Source: Gemmatimonadota bacterium (GTDB lineage: Bacteria > 4572-55 > J002). Taken from it: DNA of 28,520 nt. The stretch is taken from NCBI GenBank assembly GCA_003697105.1, contig RFFQ01000064.1, positions 1 to 28,520 on the forward strand. The letters are read 5' to 3'. The translations under genes and the position numbers were made by a program. The notes beneath the pieces were generated by a model, which did not search any database, was not told the origin of the DNA, and saw nothing but the letters and a program-made list of their open reading frames with translations. Positions 17,451 to 27,064 of this stretch are shown piece by piece; the stretch's first letter is position 1; every line of letters begins with the position of its first letter.

Positions 17451-17479
17451 TACTCTCAGATGTTTCTTCCGAGAGTTCT
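17451..17479. repeat. Hairpin repeat, copy 2
   Basis: Same 29-base unit as at 17129-17157. The left arm is ACTCTCAGA, so one of the nine stem pairs is a mismatch (G to A), while loop and right arm are identical. The two copies are direct repeats 322 bases apart and bracket the C/G-run pair, the 31-bp palindrome and the T-run hairpin. Confidence 0.8.
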
Positions 17480-17608
17480 CAATTTGCAGTAAACTGGTAG
17501 CAGGTGATCGATGGATGATAATTGCTCTTTGCTAACCAATTCCGGCTTATTGGTAATTGCTAACGGATTCGCAGTTGGCTGTCAACGATTTTCCCCAAGA
17601 AAAAAGTA

Positions 17609-17637
17609 TGTACAGCAACGCTCTTTTCGATTATATC
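17609..17637 (+). promoter_or_regulatory. Candidate promoter for the hybrid sensor operon
   Basis: TGTACA (17609-17614) and TATATC (17632-17637) are 17 bases apart, about 39 bases before the ATG at 17676. Each matches four of six consensus positions. The evidence is weak and the choice rests mainly on spacing and position. Confidence 0.27.
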
Positions 17638-17675
17638 TTTAATGGACTTCCACTTTTTGCGAGGACTTCCCCCGA

Positions 17676-20600
17676 ATGAAACATTGGTTTGGTTTACTGT
17701 TTATAGGGCTGAGTGTTGTCACCTGCCTTCATGCCGTACCCCTCAAATTTGAGCGGTTGACCCGGGATAATGGGTTATCCCACCAGACCGTCTTTTCTGT
17801 AACGCAGGATTCGACGGGGTTTATGTGGTTTGGTACGCTGGAAGGGGTCAACCGGTATGATGGTTACGAATTTAAGGTGTACCGGAACAACCCGCAGGAC
17901 TCGCACTCGCTTTCTGAGGATAACGCCGGCAATATTTATCTGGGTCGCGGTGATGTGATATGGATCGGGACATGGGGCGGCGGTTTGAATCGATTAAATT
18001 TGCGGGATGAAACCGTCACGCATTATACCCACGATCCGGCAGATTCTACTTCCATCAGTGATAATCGGGTGCAATGTATTGTGGAAGATTCGCAGGGTTA
18101 CGTGTGGGTTGGTACGCGCGACGGCGGGTTAAATCAATTTGACCCTCGCACAGGGATGGCGATCCACCAGTACCGGCATGACCCCACCGATTCAACCTCA
18201 CTTAGTCACAACCGGATTTGGGCATTGCAAACCGATGCGGCGGGCTATATCTGGGCGGGTACCAGTGATGGCTTAAACCGGATTGACCCCCGCACGCATA
18301 CCGTGACACGCTATCTGCAAGACCCTTCCACGGCATTGGGACGCAGCCGCAATTTAATCCGTACGATCTACCGGGCATCCGATGGCTTGATTTGGGTGGG
18401 TACGCGCGAAGGGATCAGCATCTTTGACCCGTCACAGGAGCAGTTTATCCGCCATTACCGGCATGACCCCCACAACAAAAACAGCCTTAGCGGGAATGTG
18501 ATCAACTGTATTTACGAGTATGACGGCATCTTTTGGATTGGTACATACGGTTTTGGTCTTAACCGCTTTGACCCCCGCACTGAAACCTTCCTCCACTACC
18601 GCTACAATTCATATGATCTCACGTCATTAAGTGATGATGATATTCGTGATATTTATGTGGATCACGCTCAAAATTTGTGGTTGGCAACGCGCGGCGGGGG
18701 CATTAATAAAGCCGATTTGAAACCCCCTAAATTTTACCACGTTCGAGGCATTCCCGAGACGGAAAATACCTTGAGTGACAACAGCGTCTGGGCGATCTGG
18801 CAAGACCGTACCGGACGGCTATGGGTCGGTACGAAACGTGGCGGATTGAATCTTATCACCGAAGCAAACGGGCATGTGAACTATCGGGTCTTCCAAAATG
18901 ATCCAAATGATCCGTACAGTATTAGTCAAAACAGCATTTGGGCGGTGGTAGAAGATGCACAAGGTACGATGTGGTTTGGTACCGGTACTGGCGTGGATAA
19001 ATTGGTGTGGGAGGGTGACCAACCCCGCTTTATTCATTATGACCATCATTCCAAAGAGCAATCCAGCATTGAGGAACTGTACCAAGACCGGGCGGGGCGG
19101 TTTTGGGTTGGTACTAATGGGGCGGGCTTGGCATTATTTGACCCCGTCATGGGTACGTTTGACTATTTTGAGCGGGTTAAAGGCGATTCCCTAAGCCTGA
19201 GTGATAATGTAATATGGTCACTCCTCGAAGATTCAGCAGGAAATTTTTGGGTCGGTACGGGCAATGGGCTGAATCGGATGGATCGGGAACGGGGGGAATT
19301 CCGGCGCTATTTCCATGAACGGGACAACCCGAACAGCCTCATCCATAACCGGATTTGGTCGATGTATGAAGACCGGCAGGGTATCCTCTGGTTCGGTACC
19401 GGGGGCGGTTTGAGTCGATTTGACCCGCGTTCGGAACGTTTTACCGCCTACACGGAGCAGGACGGGTTGGCGAATAACGCAATCTATGGCATCGCGGAAG
19501 ATGCGCAGGGGAATCTCTGGTTGAGTACCAACAAAGGGGTTTCCAAATTTAACCCCTACAGCCGCACCTTTCGTAATTATGATGCAACCGACGGCTTGCA
19601 GAGCAACGAATTTCATCCGGGGGCATCTTTTCAAAGTGCCGATGGCGAAATCTTCTTTGGGGGGGTCAATGGATTTAACCGATTTTATCCGGAGCAGGTC
19701 AAAGACAATCCCCACGTGCCGCCATTGGTATTGACCCATTTTACCTTATTTGGCAAACGTGTGACCTTCGACCAGAACATCACCTACCTCGATGAAATTC
19801 GTCTTTCCTATACCGATGATTTTTTTGCGTTTGAATTTGCCGCTTTGGATTACACCAATCCGGCAAAAAATCGGTATGCCTACAAATTAGACGGTTTCGA
19901 CCGCGATTGGAACATCGTGAAAAACCGGCGATATGCCAGCTACACCAATTTGGACGGGGGGCACTATATCTTCCGGGTCAAGGGATCGAATAATGACGGG
20001 GTATGGAACGAACAGGGCATCTCTATCCCCATCTATATCACGCCGCCACCGTGGAAAACGTGGTGGGCATACGGGTTTTATGTGATGGGCATTGTGGCGT
20101 TGGTGGGGGTATATGTGCGGGTGAAAACCCGTGCCCACGAAAAAGAGTTAGCCCAACAGCGGGAAATTACCGGACGTTTGCAAAAGCTCGATAAAATGAA
20201 AGATGAGTTTTTGGCGAATACCTCCCATGAGTTGCGAACCCCACTAAACGGGATCATCGGTATAGCAGAATCGTTGTTGGACGGCGCCACCGGTGCGCTA
20301 CCCCCGGAAACCCGTTATAATCTCTCTATTATTCTCTCTAGTGCAACCCGATTGGCAAAACAGGTGGATGATATTCTGGATTTTTCCCGGCTCAAAAATC
20401 GAGACCTGAAACTCAAGCGCAAACCGGTCGATATGTACCAATTGACCCAAGTTGTAGTGGCGTTGATCGAACCATTAGTCGGTAAAAAGGATGTGGTTTT
20501 GCAAAACCACATCCCCCCAGACCTACCGTTTGTGGAAGGGGATGAAGACCGCCTGCAACAAGTGATGTATAATCTGATCGGTAATGCGATCAAATTCACG

Positions 20601-22805
20601 GATATCGGGGAGATTACCATCCGAGGGCGTGAAGTGGATGATATGGTTGAGATTTCCGTGACGGATACCGGGGTGGGTATCCCTGAAGATAAATTTGAAG
20701 TGATTTTTGAATCGTTTGAGCAGGTGGATCGTTCCGATGCACGGGAATTTTCCGGCACGGGGTTGGGGTTAACCATCACCAAAAAATTGGTGGAGCTCCA
20801 TGGCGGTGAAATCACAGTCCGTTCTGAGGTCGGCAAAGGGTCAACTTTTTCCTTCACCCTACCGGTCAGCAGTAAACCGCCGGAATATCGCGTGTATGAT
20901 GCGCTTCGTTTGGCTACGGGACATCTGGTTGGTACGCCGGAAGAGACGGAGATCGAACCGGAGGTTCTCCAACCCGTTGCTCCTACCGGCGAACCGGCAG
21001 ATGAACACCGGTTTAAGATTATGATCGTTGATGATGAACCGGTGAATTTGCAGGTACTAACAAATCATCTCTCGCTCCAAAATTATGCGATTACGCAAGC
21101 CCTGAATGGAATGGAAGCGTTGCACACAATTGAGGTGTACGGGAAGCCGGATTTAATCCTGTTGGATGTGATGATGCCCCGCATGTCGGGGATCGATGTC
21201 TGCCAGCGTATCCGTCAAAAGTACTCTGCCCATGAACTGCCGATCATTCTGCTGACGGCTAAAACCCAAGCCTCTGACCTCGTACAAGGATTTGCCGCCG
21301 GTGCGAATGATTATGTCACCAAGCCGTTTTCTAAAAATGCACTGTTGGCACGGATTCGCACCCATATCCAACTTTCGGAATACAGTATTGCATTGACACG
21401 TGCCAAGGATCGATTGGAAATTTTGCTGGAGGGGACAAAAGAGATGGCAGCGGCGCCCGAACGATTTTCCGCGATGGTACGGGCAACCAGTGCAATCTTG
21501 CAAGAAATTCCGGTTTCAACCCCGCCCCGGGTGGAGATTTATCTAACCTGTAATGAGACAGATCACTACGGTAAATTTTATTATTTTCAGGTGGAAACAG
21601 AACAAGTAGAGCATACCATCCAGTTGACGGTTACCGACCCCGATCAGGTAATGCCAGAGATTTTGGAGCGGCTGCCCGAGCCGTTGGATACTCTGCGCAC
21701 AACCCAACTTCAGGAGGATATGCTGATTCTACCGGTGGTACAACAGGACGTTTTGCTGGGAGTACTGCGGCTTCGCGGTATTGACCCCCTCTTGGTACGG
21801 GATGACGATTATGACTTTTTGGAAACCCTCGTCCAGTCGCTGGCGATTTCGCTGGAAAACATCAATTTCCGGCAGGAACTGGAAGATTTGGTTGCCCGCC
21901 GGACGATTCAGTTGCGCGAGGCACAAGCTCGGTTGGTCAAATTGGAGAAAGAAGCGACCGAAAAGCAGATGGCGGGCGGTTTTGCCCACGAAATGCGAAA
22001 TGCACTCACCAGCGCTCAAACCTTTGTAGAAAAAGCATTGACGGAAGATGAACATGGGGAAGAGATCAGTTTAAGCGTGGTCAATAGCCGCCACATGAAA
22101 GAACTCTATTTGATGCTGAAAAACCACATCCCGCACGAGTATCTAAGGCCTGCCGCCGCCGCCATGAAGCAACTGAACGCAAACGAAAAGACCCTAGATG
22201 AAGTGATCCGCATGGTGCGCCAGTCCATTGGGCGGGCGCTTCACATCACCACCCAAATTATGGATTATGCCCGTATTGGGCAGTATAAGCCGGGTACAGA
22301 ACCGGTCCCCTTGAAACCGTTAATCCAAGAGATTCTCCGCGAATCTCGTGATGCGTTTCGTGAGGCGCATATTGAGGTGAGCCTTGACGTTCCAGATGGC
22401 GTGACCTTGATCGGAGATAAAGCCCATTTCTATTCGATCTTCAAAAATTTGATTTTAAATGCCAAAGATGCGCTTTGTGAAGTGCCCCCCCAACAGCCCC
22501 GCCAACTCGCCATCCGCCACCGGCAAAGCAATCACACCGATCAGATTGAGGTGAGTGACACCGGCATTGGTATCGCTGAAACGGATCAGGCAAAAATTTT
22601 TGAACCGTTCTTTTCCTCTAAGCCGACAACCGGCACCGGATTAGGATTAGGAATGGTACAGAAATTGGTCTTTTTATATCAGGGTGAGATTACCATCCAC
22701 AGCCAACTTCATCAGGGAACAACTTTTATCATAAAATTTCCCCAACCTTCAGAAAGACAATTGCCAAATGGCGAAAATCGTGTTAAGATAGGGGAAAATT
22801 CGTGA
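17676..22805 (+). CDS. HTCS-like hybrid sensor with two kinase modules, a receiver and no DNA-binding domain
   Basis: 1709 residues. A signal peptide (1-20) is followed by 14 Reg_prop blades (about 21-690, each with a WxGT...GLNRFDP-type motif), which should fold as two seven-blade propellers. A Y_Y_Y domain (about 695-789) and one membrane helix (about 797-815) come next. Kinase module 1 has His851 (TSHELRTPL), Asn970 in the N-box and DTGVGIP. The receiver (about 1113-1240) has Asp1164 (LLDVMMPR). A GAF-like domain (about 1245-1395) leads through a coiled coil to kinase module 2, with His1438 ([10 protein letters not shown]), Asn1595 and DTGIGIA. In Bacteroidota HTCS the receiver is followed by an AraC-type DNA-binding domain; here that is replaced by GAF plus a second kinase. 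A periplasmic ligand, often a glycan in relatives, is likely but unidentified. GAGGA lies 10 bases before the ATG. Confidence 0.92.
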   Translation: MKHWFGLLFIGLSVVTCLHAVPLKFERLTRDNGLSHQTVFSVTQDSTGFMWFGTLEGVNRYDGYEFKVYRNNPQDSHSLSEDNAGNIYLGRGDVIWIGTWGGGLNRLNLRDETVTHYTHDPADSTSISDNRVQCIVEDSQGYVWVGTRDGGLNQFDPRTGMAIHQYRHDPTDSTSLSHNRIWALQTDAAGYIWAGTSDGLNRIDPRTHTVTRYLQDPSTALGRSRNLIRTIYRASDGLIWVGTREGISIFDPSQEQFIRHYRHDPHNKNSLSGNVINCIYEYDGIFWIGTYGFGLNRFDPRTETFLHYRYNSYDLTSLSDDDIRDIYVDHAQNLWLATRGGGINKADLKPPKFYHVRGIPETENTLSDNSVWAIWQDRTGRLWVGTKRGGLNLITEANGHVNYRVFQNDPNDPYSISQNSIWAVVEDAQGTMWFGTGTGVDKLVWEGDQPRFIHYDHHSKEQSSIEELYQDRAGRFWVGTNGAGLALFDPVMGTFDYFERVKGDSLSLSDNVIWSLLEDSAGNFWVGTGNGLNRMDRERGEFRRYFHERDNPNSLIHNRIWSMYEDRQGILWFGTGGGLSRFDPRSERFTAYTEQDGLANNAIYGIAEDAQGNLWLSTNKGVSKFNPYSRTFRNYDATDGLQSNEFHPGASFQSADGEIFFGGVNGFNRFYPEQVKDNPHVPPLVLTHFTLFGKRVTFDQNITYLDEIRLSYTDDFFAFEFAALDYTNPAKNRYAYKLDGFDRDWNIVKNRRYASYTNLDGGHYIFRVKGSNNDGVWNEQGISIPIYITPPPWKTWWAYGFYVMGIVALVGVYVRVKTRAHEKELAQQREITGRLQKLDKMKDEFLANTSHELRTPLNGIIGIAESLLDGATGALPPETRYNLSIILSSATRLAKQVDDILDFSRLKNRDLKLKRKPVDMYQLTQVVVALIEPLVGKKDVVLQNHIPPDLPFVEGDEDRLQQVMYNLIGNAIKFTDIGEITIRGREVDDMVEISVTDTGVGIPEDKFEVIFESFEQVDRSDAREFSGTGLGLTITKKLVELHGGEITVRSEVGKGSTFSFTLPVSSKPPEYRVYDALRLATGHLVGTPEETEIEPEVLQPVAPTGEPADEHRFKIMIVDDEPVNLQVLTNHLSLQNYAITQALNGMEALHTIEVYGKPDLILLDVMMPRMSGIDVCQRIRQKYSAHELPIILLTAKTQASDLVQGFAAGANDYVTKPFSKNALLARIRTHIQLSEYSIALTRAKDRLEILLEGTKEMAAAPERFSAMVRATSAILQEIPVSTPPRVEIYLTCNETDHYGKFYYFQVETEQVEHTIQLTVTDPDQVMPEILERLPEPLDTLRTTQLQEDMLILPVVQQDVLLGVLRLRGIDPLLVRDDDYDFLETLVQSLAISLENINFRQELEDLVARRTIQLREAQARLVKLEKEATEKQMAGGFAHEMRNALTSAQTFVEKALTEDEHGEEISLSVVNSRHMKELYLMLKNHIPHEYLRPAAAAMKQLNANEKTLDEVIRMVRQSIGRALHITTQIMDYARIGQYKPGTEPVPLKPLIQEILRESRDAFREAHIEVSLDVPDGVTLIGDKAHFYSIFKNLILNAKDALCEVPPQQPRQLAIRHRQSNHTDQIEVSDTGIGIAETDQAKIFEPFFSSKPTTGTGLGLGMVQKLVFLYQGEITIHSQLHQGTTFIIKFPQPSERQLPNGENRVKIGENS

Positions 22806-22834
22806 TGTTAATTCCCCCAAAAGGAAATCCCATA

Positions 22835-24109
22835 ATGTCATTTGATGAATTTGATGAACTTCTCGATCAGGACGCGCGGTTCGGCCTACCGGGTGAGGAT
22901 GATGCCGAAAAACCGTTGGTGATTGTTATTGACGATGATGAATCCGTCCGTGAAGCCCTGCGCTTTGCCTTACGGGATTATTACCGCGTCCAATCGTACA
23001 AAAATGGTACGGAAGGCATCCACCATATTGATGCCTCGGCGCATGCCTTGATTTTGGATATTAAAATGAAGGGCAAAGATGGCTTTGAAACGTTTCAGGA
23101 TATTCGGAAAAAGCTCCCTTACCTGCCCATCATTTTTTACTCCGCTTATCAAGATATTAAAGACCCCTATCAGGTGATGAATGAATACCGTCCCTTTGGT
23201 TACATCACCAAAGGGGAACCGGTACGCAAGTTACTGGATTTGGTGAAACTGGCGTTACGGTATTATAAACAAATTCTACGCATCCAGCAGGAATTGATCG
23301 AAAAACACGCCCGACTGGCAGAAAGTGAGCGCCGGAGCGCCTTGGAAGAACTAGCCGGGATGGTGGCGAGCGAACTCAGCAATAGTTTGACCAGTATCAG
23401 TGTACCTGCCGCTCGTATTCATGATTTACCCCCGTTGGATGTCAATAAAATTTGGGAATGTTGGGAATCCGATGAAGAAGGTGTGATCCTGCAACAGTAC
23501 CTGAATGAATGGCAACGAAACTGGGATATTGTTCAGGATGGGGTGGAGTTGATCCAAGTCTCGGAAGAGCGTGCCCGCCAATTTTTGAACGACTTACAAG
23601 GGTTTATCGGTAGCCGTAGCCACCAGTGGGGGCTGGTTGATATTTGCAATGTGCTGGAAGAAGTGTTGCGCCTACAAAAACAACGGTTAAAATCCGTGCG
23701 GGTGATTACCGAATGCGATGGGGATGAAATCGAAATTATTTCCTCCCGCGGGCAACTGGGGCAGATATTTACCAACTTGATTAGCAATGCGTGTGATGCG
23801 ATGAGTGGGCAAGAATATCCGCAACTTCACATCACAATAGTTCGTAAAAACGAGGGTGTTGAGGTTGCCGTGAAAGATAATGGGATCGGGATTGCACCGG
23901 ATCAATTGCCCCATATTTTCAAGCCGTTTTACTCCACAAAAGGGGTGCGAGCGACCGGGTTGGGGCTTTCCATTGTAGAACGAATTATCAAAGCACACAA
24001 AGGCACCATTGCGGTAGAATCCCAGTTGGGTAAAGGTACTACAATCACCTTCTGGCTGCCGCGAGAAATCCCGATGGAAAACGTGCAGATTATCTCTGCG
24101 GTTGAATAG
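22835..24109 (+). CDS. Receiver-ATPase fusion; kinase module lacks the phospho-accepting His
   Basis: 424 residues, cytoplasmic, no membrane helix. The N-terminal receiver (about 27-150) has VIVIDDDES, the phosphorylatable Asp75 (LILDIKMKG) and Lys126 (YITKG). A coiled coil (about 150-170) leads to a HisKA-like helix reading ELAGMVASELSNSLTSI, where Ser179 stands in place of the His of the usual VAHE(I/L). The ATPase domain (about 300-415) keeps N-box Asn318 (NLISNACDAM), DNGIGIA and TGLGLSIVE, so ATP binding is likely kept. The helical hairpin between Ser179 and Asn318 is longer than usual. I chose the ATG at 22835 because AAGGAA lies 8 bases upstream; an earlier ATG at 22805 overlaps the hybrid-sensor stop as TGATG. 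It probably receives phosphate from the preceding sensor and may act as an allosteric or phosphatase partner. Confidence 0.87.
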   Translation: MSFDEFDELLDQDARFGLPGEDDAEKPLVIVIDDDESVREALRFALRDYYRVQSYKNGTEGIHHIDASAHALILDIKMKGKDGFETFQDIRKKLPYLPIIFYSAYQDIKDPYQVMNEYRPFGYITKGEPVRKLLDLVKLALRYYKQILRIQQELIEKHARLAESERRSALEELAGMVASELSNSLTSISVPAARIHDLPPLDVNKIWECWESDEEGVILQQYLNEWQRNWDIVQDGVELIQVSEERARQFLNDLQGFIGSRSHQWGLVDICNVLEEVLRLQKQRLKSVRVITECDGDEIEIISSRGQLGQIFTNLISNACDAMSGQEYPQLHITIVRKNEGVEVAVKDNGIGIAPDQLPHIFKPFYSTKGVRATGLGLSIVERIIKAHKGTIAVESQLGKGTTITFWLPREIPMENVQIISAVE

Positions 24110-24136
24110 CCACTTGACATCAGACAAAATAAGATT

Positions 24137-24172
24137 GCCCGTGAGGGGGAAATACCCCTCACGGGCTTTTTT
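24137..24172 (+). terminator. Strong intrinsic terminator ending the sensor operon
   Basis: A perfect 12-bp stem GCCCGTGAGGGG (24137-24148) / CCCCTCACGGGC (24155-24166), loop GAAATA, is followed by six Ts (24167-24172). It lies 28 bases after the receiver-ATPase stop. The opposite strand has only an AATCTTATTTT tract, so it may also stop the convergent apbE transcript but less well. The apbE stop codon sits within the right arm. Confidence 0.93.
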
Positions 24173-25205
24173 GGGTTTGGTAGGTCTGTTGTGTCGGGAA
24201 AAACTCCAAGTGGTAATCGTGTACTAAGGTGGAATCCAGATGCACGTTGCCGGATTCATCGATTCGTAAATAGGGATATTCCGGTTTCGGGTGGATGCTG
24301 AGGAGCGAATCCCCGACGACAAAGAAAAAGGTCGCCATTACATCTGCCGTTTCGGCAGTGGGAGCCAGAACCGTAACACTTTGGCACTGCCGGGCAGGAT
24401 AACCGGTGCGAGGGTCTAAAATGTGATGATAGCGAATGTCATCAATGATGGTGTAGCGCTCGTAATCTCCACTGGTCGCGATTGCAGAATTGGTGATTTC
24501 CAGTTTTGCCAACAGCGCTTCTGGCTGGCGCGGATGTTTAATGCCGATCACCCATCGTTGGTCTTCAAACTTAAAACCGGAGGCGTAAATATCGCCTCCG
24601 GCGTTGATCAGAAAGTCTGTAATTCCTTGCTCCCTCAAGGTTGCTGCAGCGCGGTCAATGGCATAACCTTTGGCAATCCCTCCCAAGTCGATCTGCATAC
24701 CCGGTATGGCAAACGCAACGGTTGTGTCTGCCGCATTGAGATCTAACTGGTGATAATCGACTTTTGCCCGCAATGGTTCGATTTCCTCTGGATACGGCAG
24801 GGTAATTTCGTCCTCACCACTGAATCCCCAACGTTTGCTCAGTACCCCAATGGTCACATCAAATAGACCGTTTGTCTGCTCGGCGTAGTGAATTGCCCGT
24901 TCTAAAATAGCGAACGTTTCCGCACTGACCTTGACCGGGTATTCACTGGCATGGGCGTTGATTCGGGCGATTTCACTCTCCGGTAGGTGGGAACTCAGCA
25001 GATGTTCCACCCGCTCCATCTCGTGGAAAGCGTGATAAAATGAGGTCCGGCACGCTTCCACATTCGGGTGCATGGCTTTTATTTCCACCAGCGTACCCAT
25101 CAAATATTTGGTGGCGCTGACTTCAAACTGCATCTCTTCTGCCGGTGTCGTTCCAGCGATCATCAGTGTCACGTAGAACAAAACTCGGACATTAACCCGC
25201 CACAC
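24159..25205 (-). CDS. apbE: FAD:protein FMN transferase (flavin transferase), exported
   Basis: 348 residues from the chosen start. ApbE cleaves FAD and attaches FMN through a phosphoester to Thr/Ser of extracytoplasmic proteins, using Mg2+. Family motifs are MGTLVEI, GLFDVTIG, DLGGIAKGYAIDRAA, INAGGDIYASG, ATSGDYERY and HILDPRTGYPA, then ETADVMATFFFVVG. I chose GTG at 25205 because GGAG lies 6 bases upstream and it gives a good signal peptide (MWRVNVRVLFYVTLMIAG); the in-frame ATG at 25232 has no ribosome site and lies further inside the upstream gene. It overlaps the NusG_II gene by 14 bases. The last codons and TGA are built from the terminator stem. No neighbour shows a canonical (S/T)GAT acceptor, so its substrate is uncertain. 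Confidence 0.93.
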   Translation of the reverse strand: MWRVNVRVLFYVTLMIAGTTPAEEMQFEVSATKYLMGTLVEIKAMHPNVEACRTSFYHAFHEMERVEHLLSSHLPESEIARINAHASEYPVKVSAETFAILERAIHYAEQTNGLFDVTIGVLSKRWGFSGEDEITLPYPEEIEPLRAKVDYHQLDLNAADTTVAFAIPGMQIDLGGIAKGYAIDRAAATLREQGITDFLINAGGDIYASGFKFEDQRWVIGIKHPRQPEALLAKLEITNSAIATSGDYERYTIIDDIRYHHILDPRTGYPARQCQSVTVLAPTAETADVMATFFFVVGDSLLSIHPKPEYPYLRIDESGNVHLDSTLVHDYHLEFFPTQQTYQTQKSP

Positions 25206-25857
25206 TGTCCACTCCGTACGGTGAAATTCCATCTAGTGAAACTTGAATTTGGTTTGGAATGCAAACCAGATGTTGTCCGGCTTGATGAATTGCACCCATT
25301 TTTTGGCAGGTTTGATGCCGGCATTCCGCCGCCACAATCCGCACCTTGCCATTTTGGATGTGAACAACAACGTTGCCTTTCAGACCCTCCAGTTCCATTT
25401 CGGTATCCTGATGTAAGGGGTGCCGGACGAGTTGTTCATTACCACGATAAATATACACGTGTTGCGGTGTTGTGGTGAATGCCCCGGATACCAACCGGAT
25501 TAATATTGGGTTTTCTATTACTTGATCCCGGGCGAATTCACGGTAAATTTCTGCTAACCGGCACGATAGGTCATCGGTTTGCTGTTTGAAATTGATGAGG
25601 CGTTGATTCCGAATCAGTACCAAATCAGCGAGATGGTAGCCACTGAGAGGCACCTCCGAATAGCTGATTGTGCCACTTGCAAGTGCCGATCCCCGTAGAG
25701 CGGATTGAATGCGGTTCACGGCAATATCCGGTTGGGGTACGATCAAGGTTAAGGAAAAATCGGTAGTACGTGCCTGAGCAGAAACCGGTATAAACGGACT
25801 GAGTATCAGCCCGGAAGCAAACAGGGTACTCTGCTTGATAAAATCTCGACGATTCAT
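25192..25857 (-). CDS. Tat-exported protein with NusG domain II-like C-terminal domain
   Basis: 221 residues. The start MNRRDFIKQS carries a twin-arginine motif, followed by a hydrophobic stretch and a cleavage site near VSAQA (about residue 29). The central region (about 30-150) is not recognised. The C-terminal domain (about 155-212) matches NusG_II proteins: GNVVVHIQNGKVRIVAAECR with Cys179, TCQKMG with Cys184, and QHLVCIPNQ with Cys199. Such proteins often sit beside ApbE and Rnf-type or FMN-linked genes. The three Cys could form a disulfide or bind a metal. ATG at 25857 was chosen; AAAGGA lies about 10 bases upstream, and the longer reading frame from 25917 would put sequence before the Tat signal. 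Use of Tat export hints at folding or cofactor loading before export. Confidence 0.8.
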   Translation of the reverse strand: MNRRDFIKQSTLFASGLILSPFIPVSAQARTTDFSLTLIVPQPDIAVNRIQSALRGSALASGTISYSEVPLSGYHLADLVLIRNQRLINFKQQTDDLSCRLAEIYREFARDQVIENPILIRLVSGAFTTTPQHVYIYRGNEQLVRHPLHQDTEMELEGLKGNVVVHIQNGKVRIVAAECRHQTCQKMGAIHQAGQHLVCIPNQIQVSLDGISPYGVDSVAG

Positions 25858-25891
25858 TTGTGATAATCCTTTTGATAGATAAGAAACGGGT

Positions 25892-27064
25892 TCAAATTTC
25901 AAACCGTATCCCCACATTGATAATCAGTGCATACATATTGAGCATGCGGCTGTGCCAATCTGGGGTGGCGGTGTGCCGGTGGTAAACATTCAGCTTAAAA
26001 TGGAATGACTGGTGCTCGGTTGCCAGTGGAATATTCAGGAGCGGCAAGCGAAAACCGTCGGTAAATGTTGCGTTGAACTGGTATTCATTGGAAAACTGCT
26101 CATTGAGTTTGCTATCCACCGTCATGTAGCGTTCCGGCTCGGTGTAATGCTCCCTGAAAAACGATGCCTGCGACTGAAAATAACTGCGGATGCCCCAGCG
26201 CAGTCGTACCTGCCGGTTGTGGAAGTACCGGTTGTATGCCAGCGAGATGGTGTGCGAGTTGACATCCCAATCGTCCCAATAGTAACGATAACCGGCTTCC
26301 AACGCGGAAATATCACTGAGCAGGTAGTTGGTGCGGGTGCCAATCGCTTGCCGCCTCCGAGAATCCGGTACAACGGATTCATACGTACGAACAACCGGGT
26401 TTCCTCGATTATCCGTAGCCAGTATTTGCACCACCTGATAGGGATCGGAGAGAAACCCATTGTACTGAATGTAGGAAAAATTCAGTTGTGAAATCAAGCG
26501 GGGGCTCAAAATCTGCGAGATGCTGGAACTCAGATGCAAGACATCTTTGTTTTTTTGCCATGTGCGGATTTGCGGGGAAACCGTGTCCCAACTACGTACC
26601 ACGCCCGCTTGTAGGGTTGTGTTTTTCTTTGCCAGCGGGTAGGAGATATGGCCCGCTACTGTTGAGGATGTGTAGTCGTGTTCCGTGCTGTAAATGCCAT
26701 TTAGGGAGAGGGTAGCATCTCCAAGAATCTGGGTTATGCCGGCGTTGAGTTCGTGGCGAAGTTCGTCTGGGGTATTGTCCCCGCCACCGCTGGTTTTGTT
26801 TGTGGCAGAGGTCACCCCATCTACTTTGAACGTGCTCCGCATGGAGGCGGCAGAAATTACATCGACCAAATAACGACCCGTGACACTGGTGGACTCCGTG
26901 ACTTTTTTGGTGACCGTAACCGAGGGATAACCGATTTGCACGTTAAATGTATCAAAATAACCGCTCAGATTCACTTGAATTTCATCCGGAGGCAATTCCT
27001 GAGCAAATACCGGCAGTGAGACCCACAGCATCATCACCGCAATTCTTATCCCGAATTTATCCAC
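25892..27064 (-). CDS. DUF3570 outer-membrane beta-barrel protein
   Basis: About 390 residues from a GTG start. The signal peptide is VDKFGIRIAVMMLWVSLPVFAQ. The mature part alternates polar and aromatic residues in strand-length stretches and ends with an aromatic-rich strand terminating in Phe-Glu-Ile (ALIINVGIRFEI), as outer-membrane barrels do. DUF3570 landmarks are GRYLVDVISAAS, SPRLISQLNFSYIQYNGFLSDPY, and YRYYWDDWDVNSHTISLAY. The GTG at 27064 overlaps the DUF4266 stop by 8 bases and has GGGGA about 7 bases upstream; a longer frame to 27163 would lie wholly inside DUF4266. DUF3570 genes are commonly found with DUF4266, TlpA-like and ApbE genes, as here. Function is not established to my knowledge. 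Confidence 0.85.
   Translation of the reverse strand: MDKFGIRIAVMMLWVSLPVFAQELPPDEIQVNLSGYFDTFNVQIGYPSVTVTKKVTESTSVTGRYLVDVISAASMRSTFKVDGVTSATNKTSGGGDNTPDELRHELNAGITQILGDATLSLNGIYSTEHDYTSSTVAGHISYPLAKKNTTLQAGVVRSWDTVSPQIRTWQKNKDVLHLSSSISQILSPRLISQLNFSYIQYNGFLSDPYQVVQILATDNRGNPVVRTYESVVPDSRRRQAIGTRTNYLLSDISALEAGYRYYWDDWDVNSHTISLAYNRYFHNRQVRLRWGIRSYFQSQASFFREHYTEPERYMTVDSKLNEQFSNEYQFNATFTDGFRLPLLNIPLATEHQSFHFKLNVYHRHTATPDWHSRMLNMYALIINVGIRFEI

Larger units (their letters stand above)
17073..17675. other. 603-bp gene-free region rich in short palindromes
   Basis: No plausible gene is seen here. The region holds a 7-bp tandem array, two copies of a 29-base hairpin, a C-run/G-run pair (CCCCCC at 17183-17188 and GGGGG at 17196-17200), a perfect 31-base palindrome, and a hairpin followed by six Ts. 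Short reading frames across it are interrupted and coincide with the palindromes. It separates the divergent carboxypeptidase and hybrid-kinase genes, so promoters for both must lie within it. The density of inverted repeats looks like an accumulation of small REP/MITE-like elements. Confidence 0.75.

Noticed and set aside
17073-17675. Possible CRISPR array or short genes in the palindrome-rich gap
   Set aside because: The repeats differ in sequence, are not regularly spaced and have no uniform spacers. The short frames (such as 17114-17329) are made of the palindromes themselves and lack ribosome sites.
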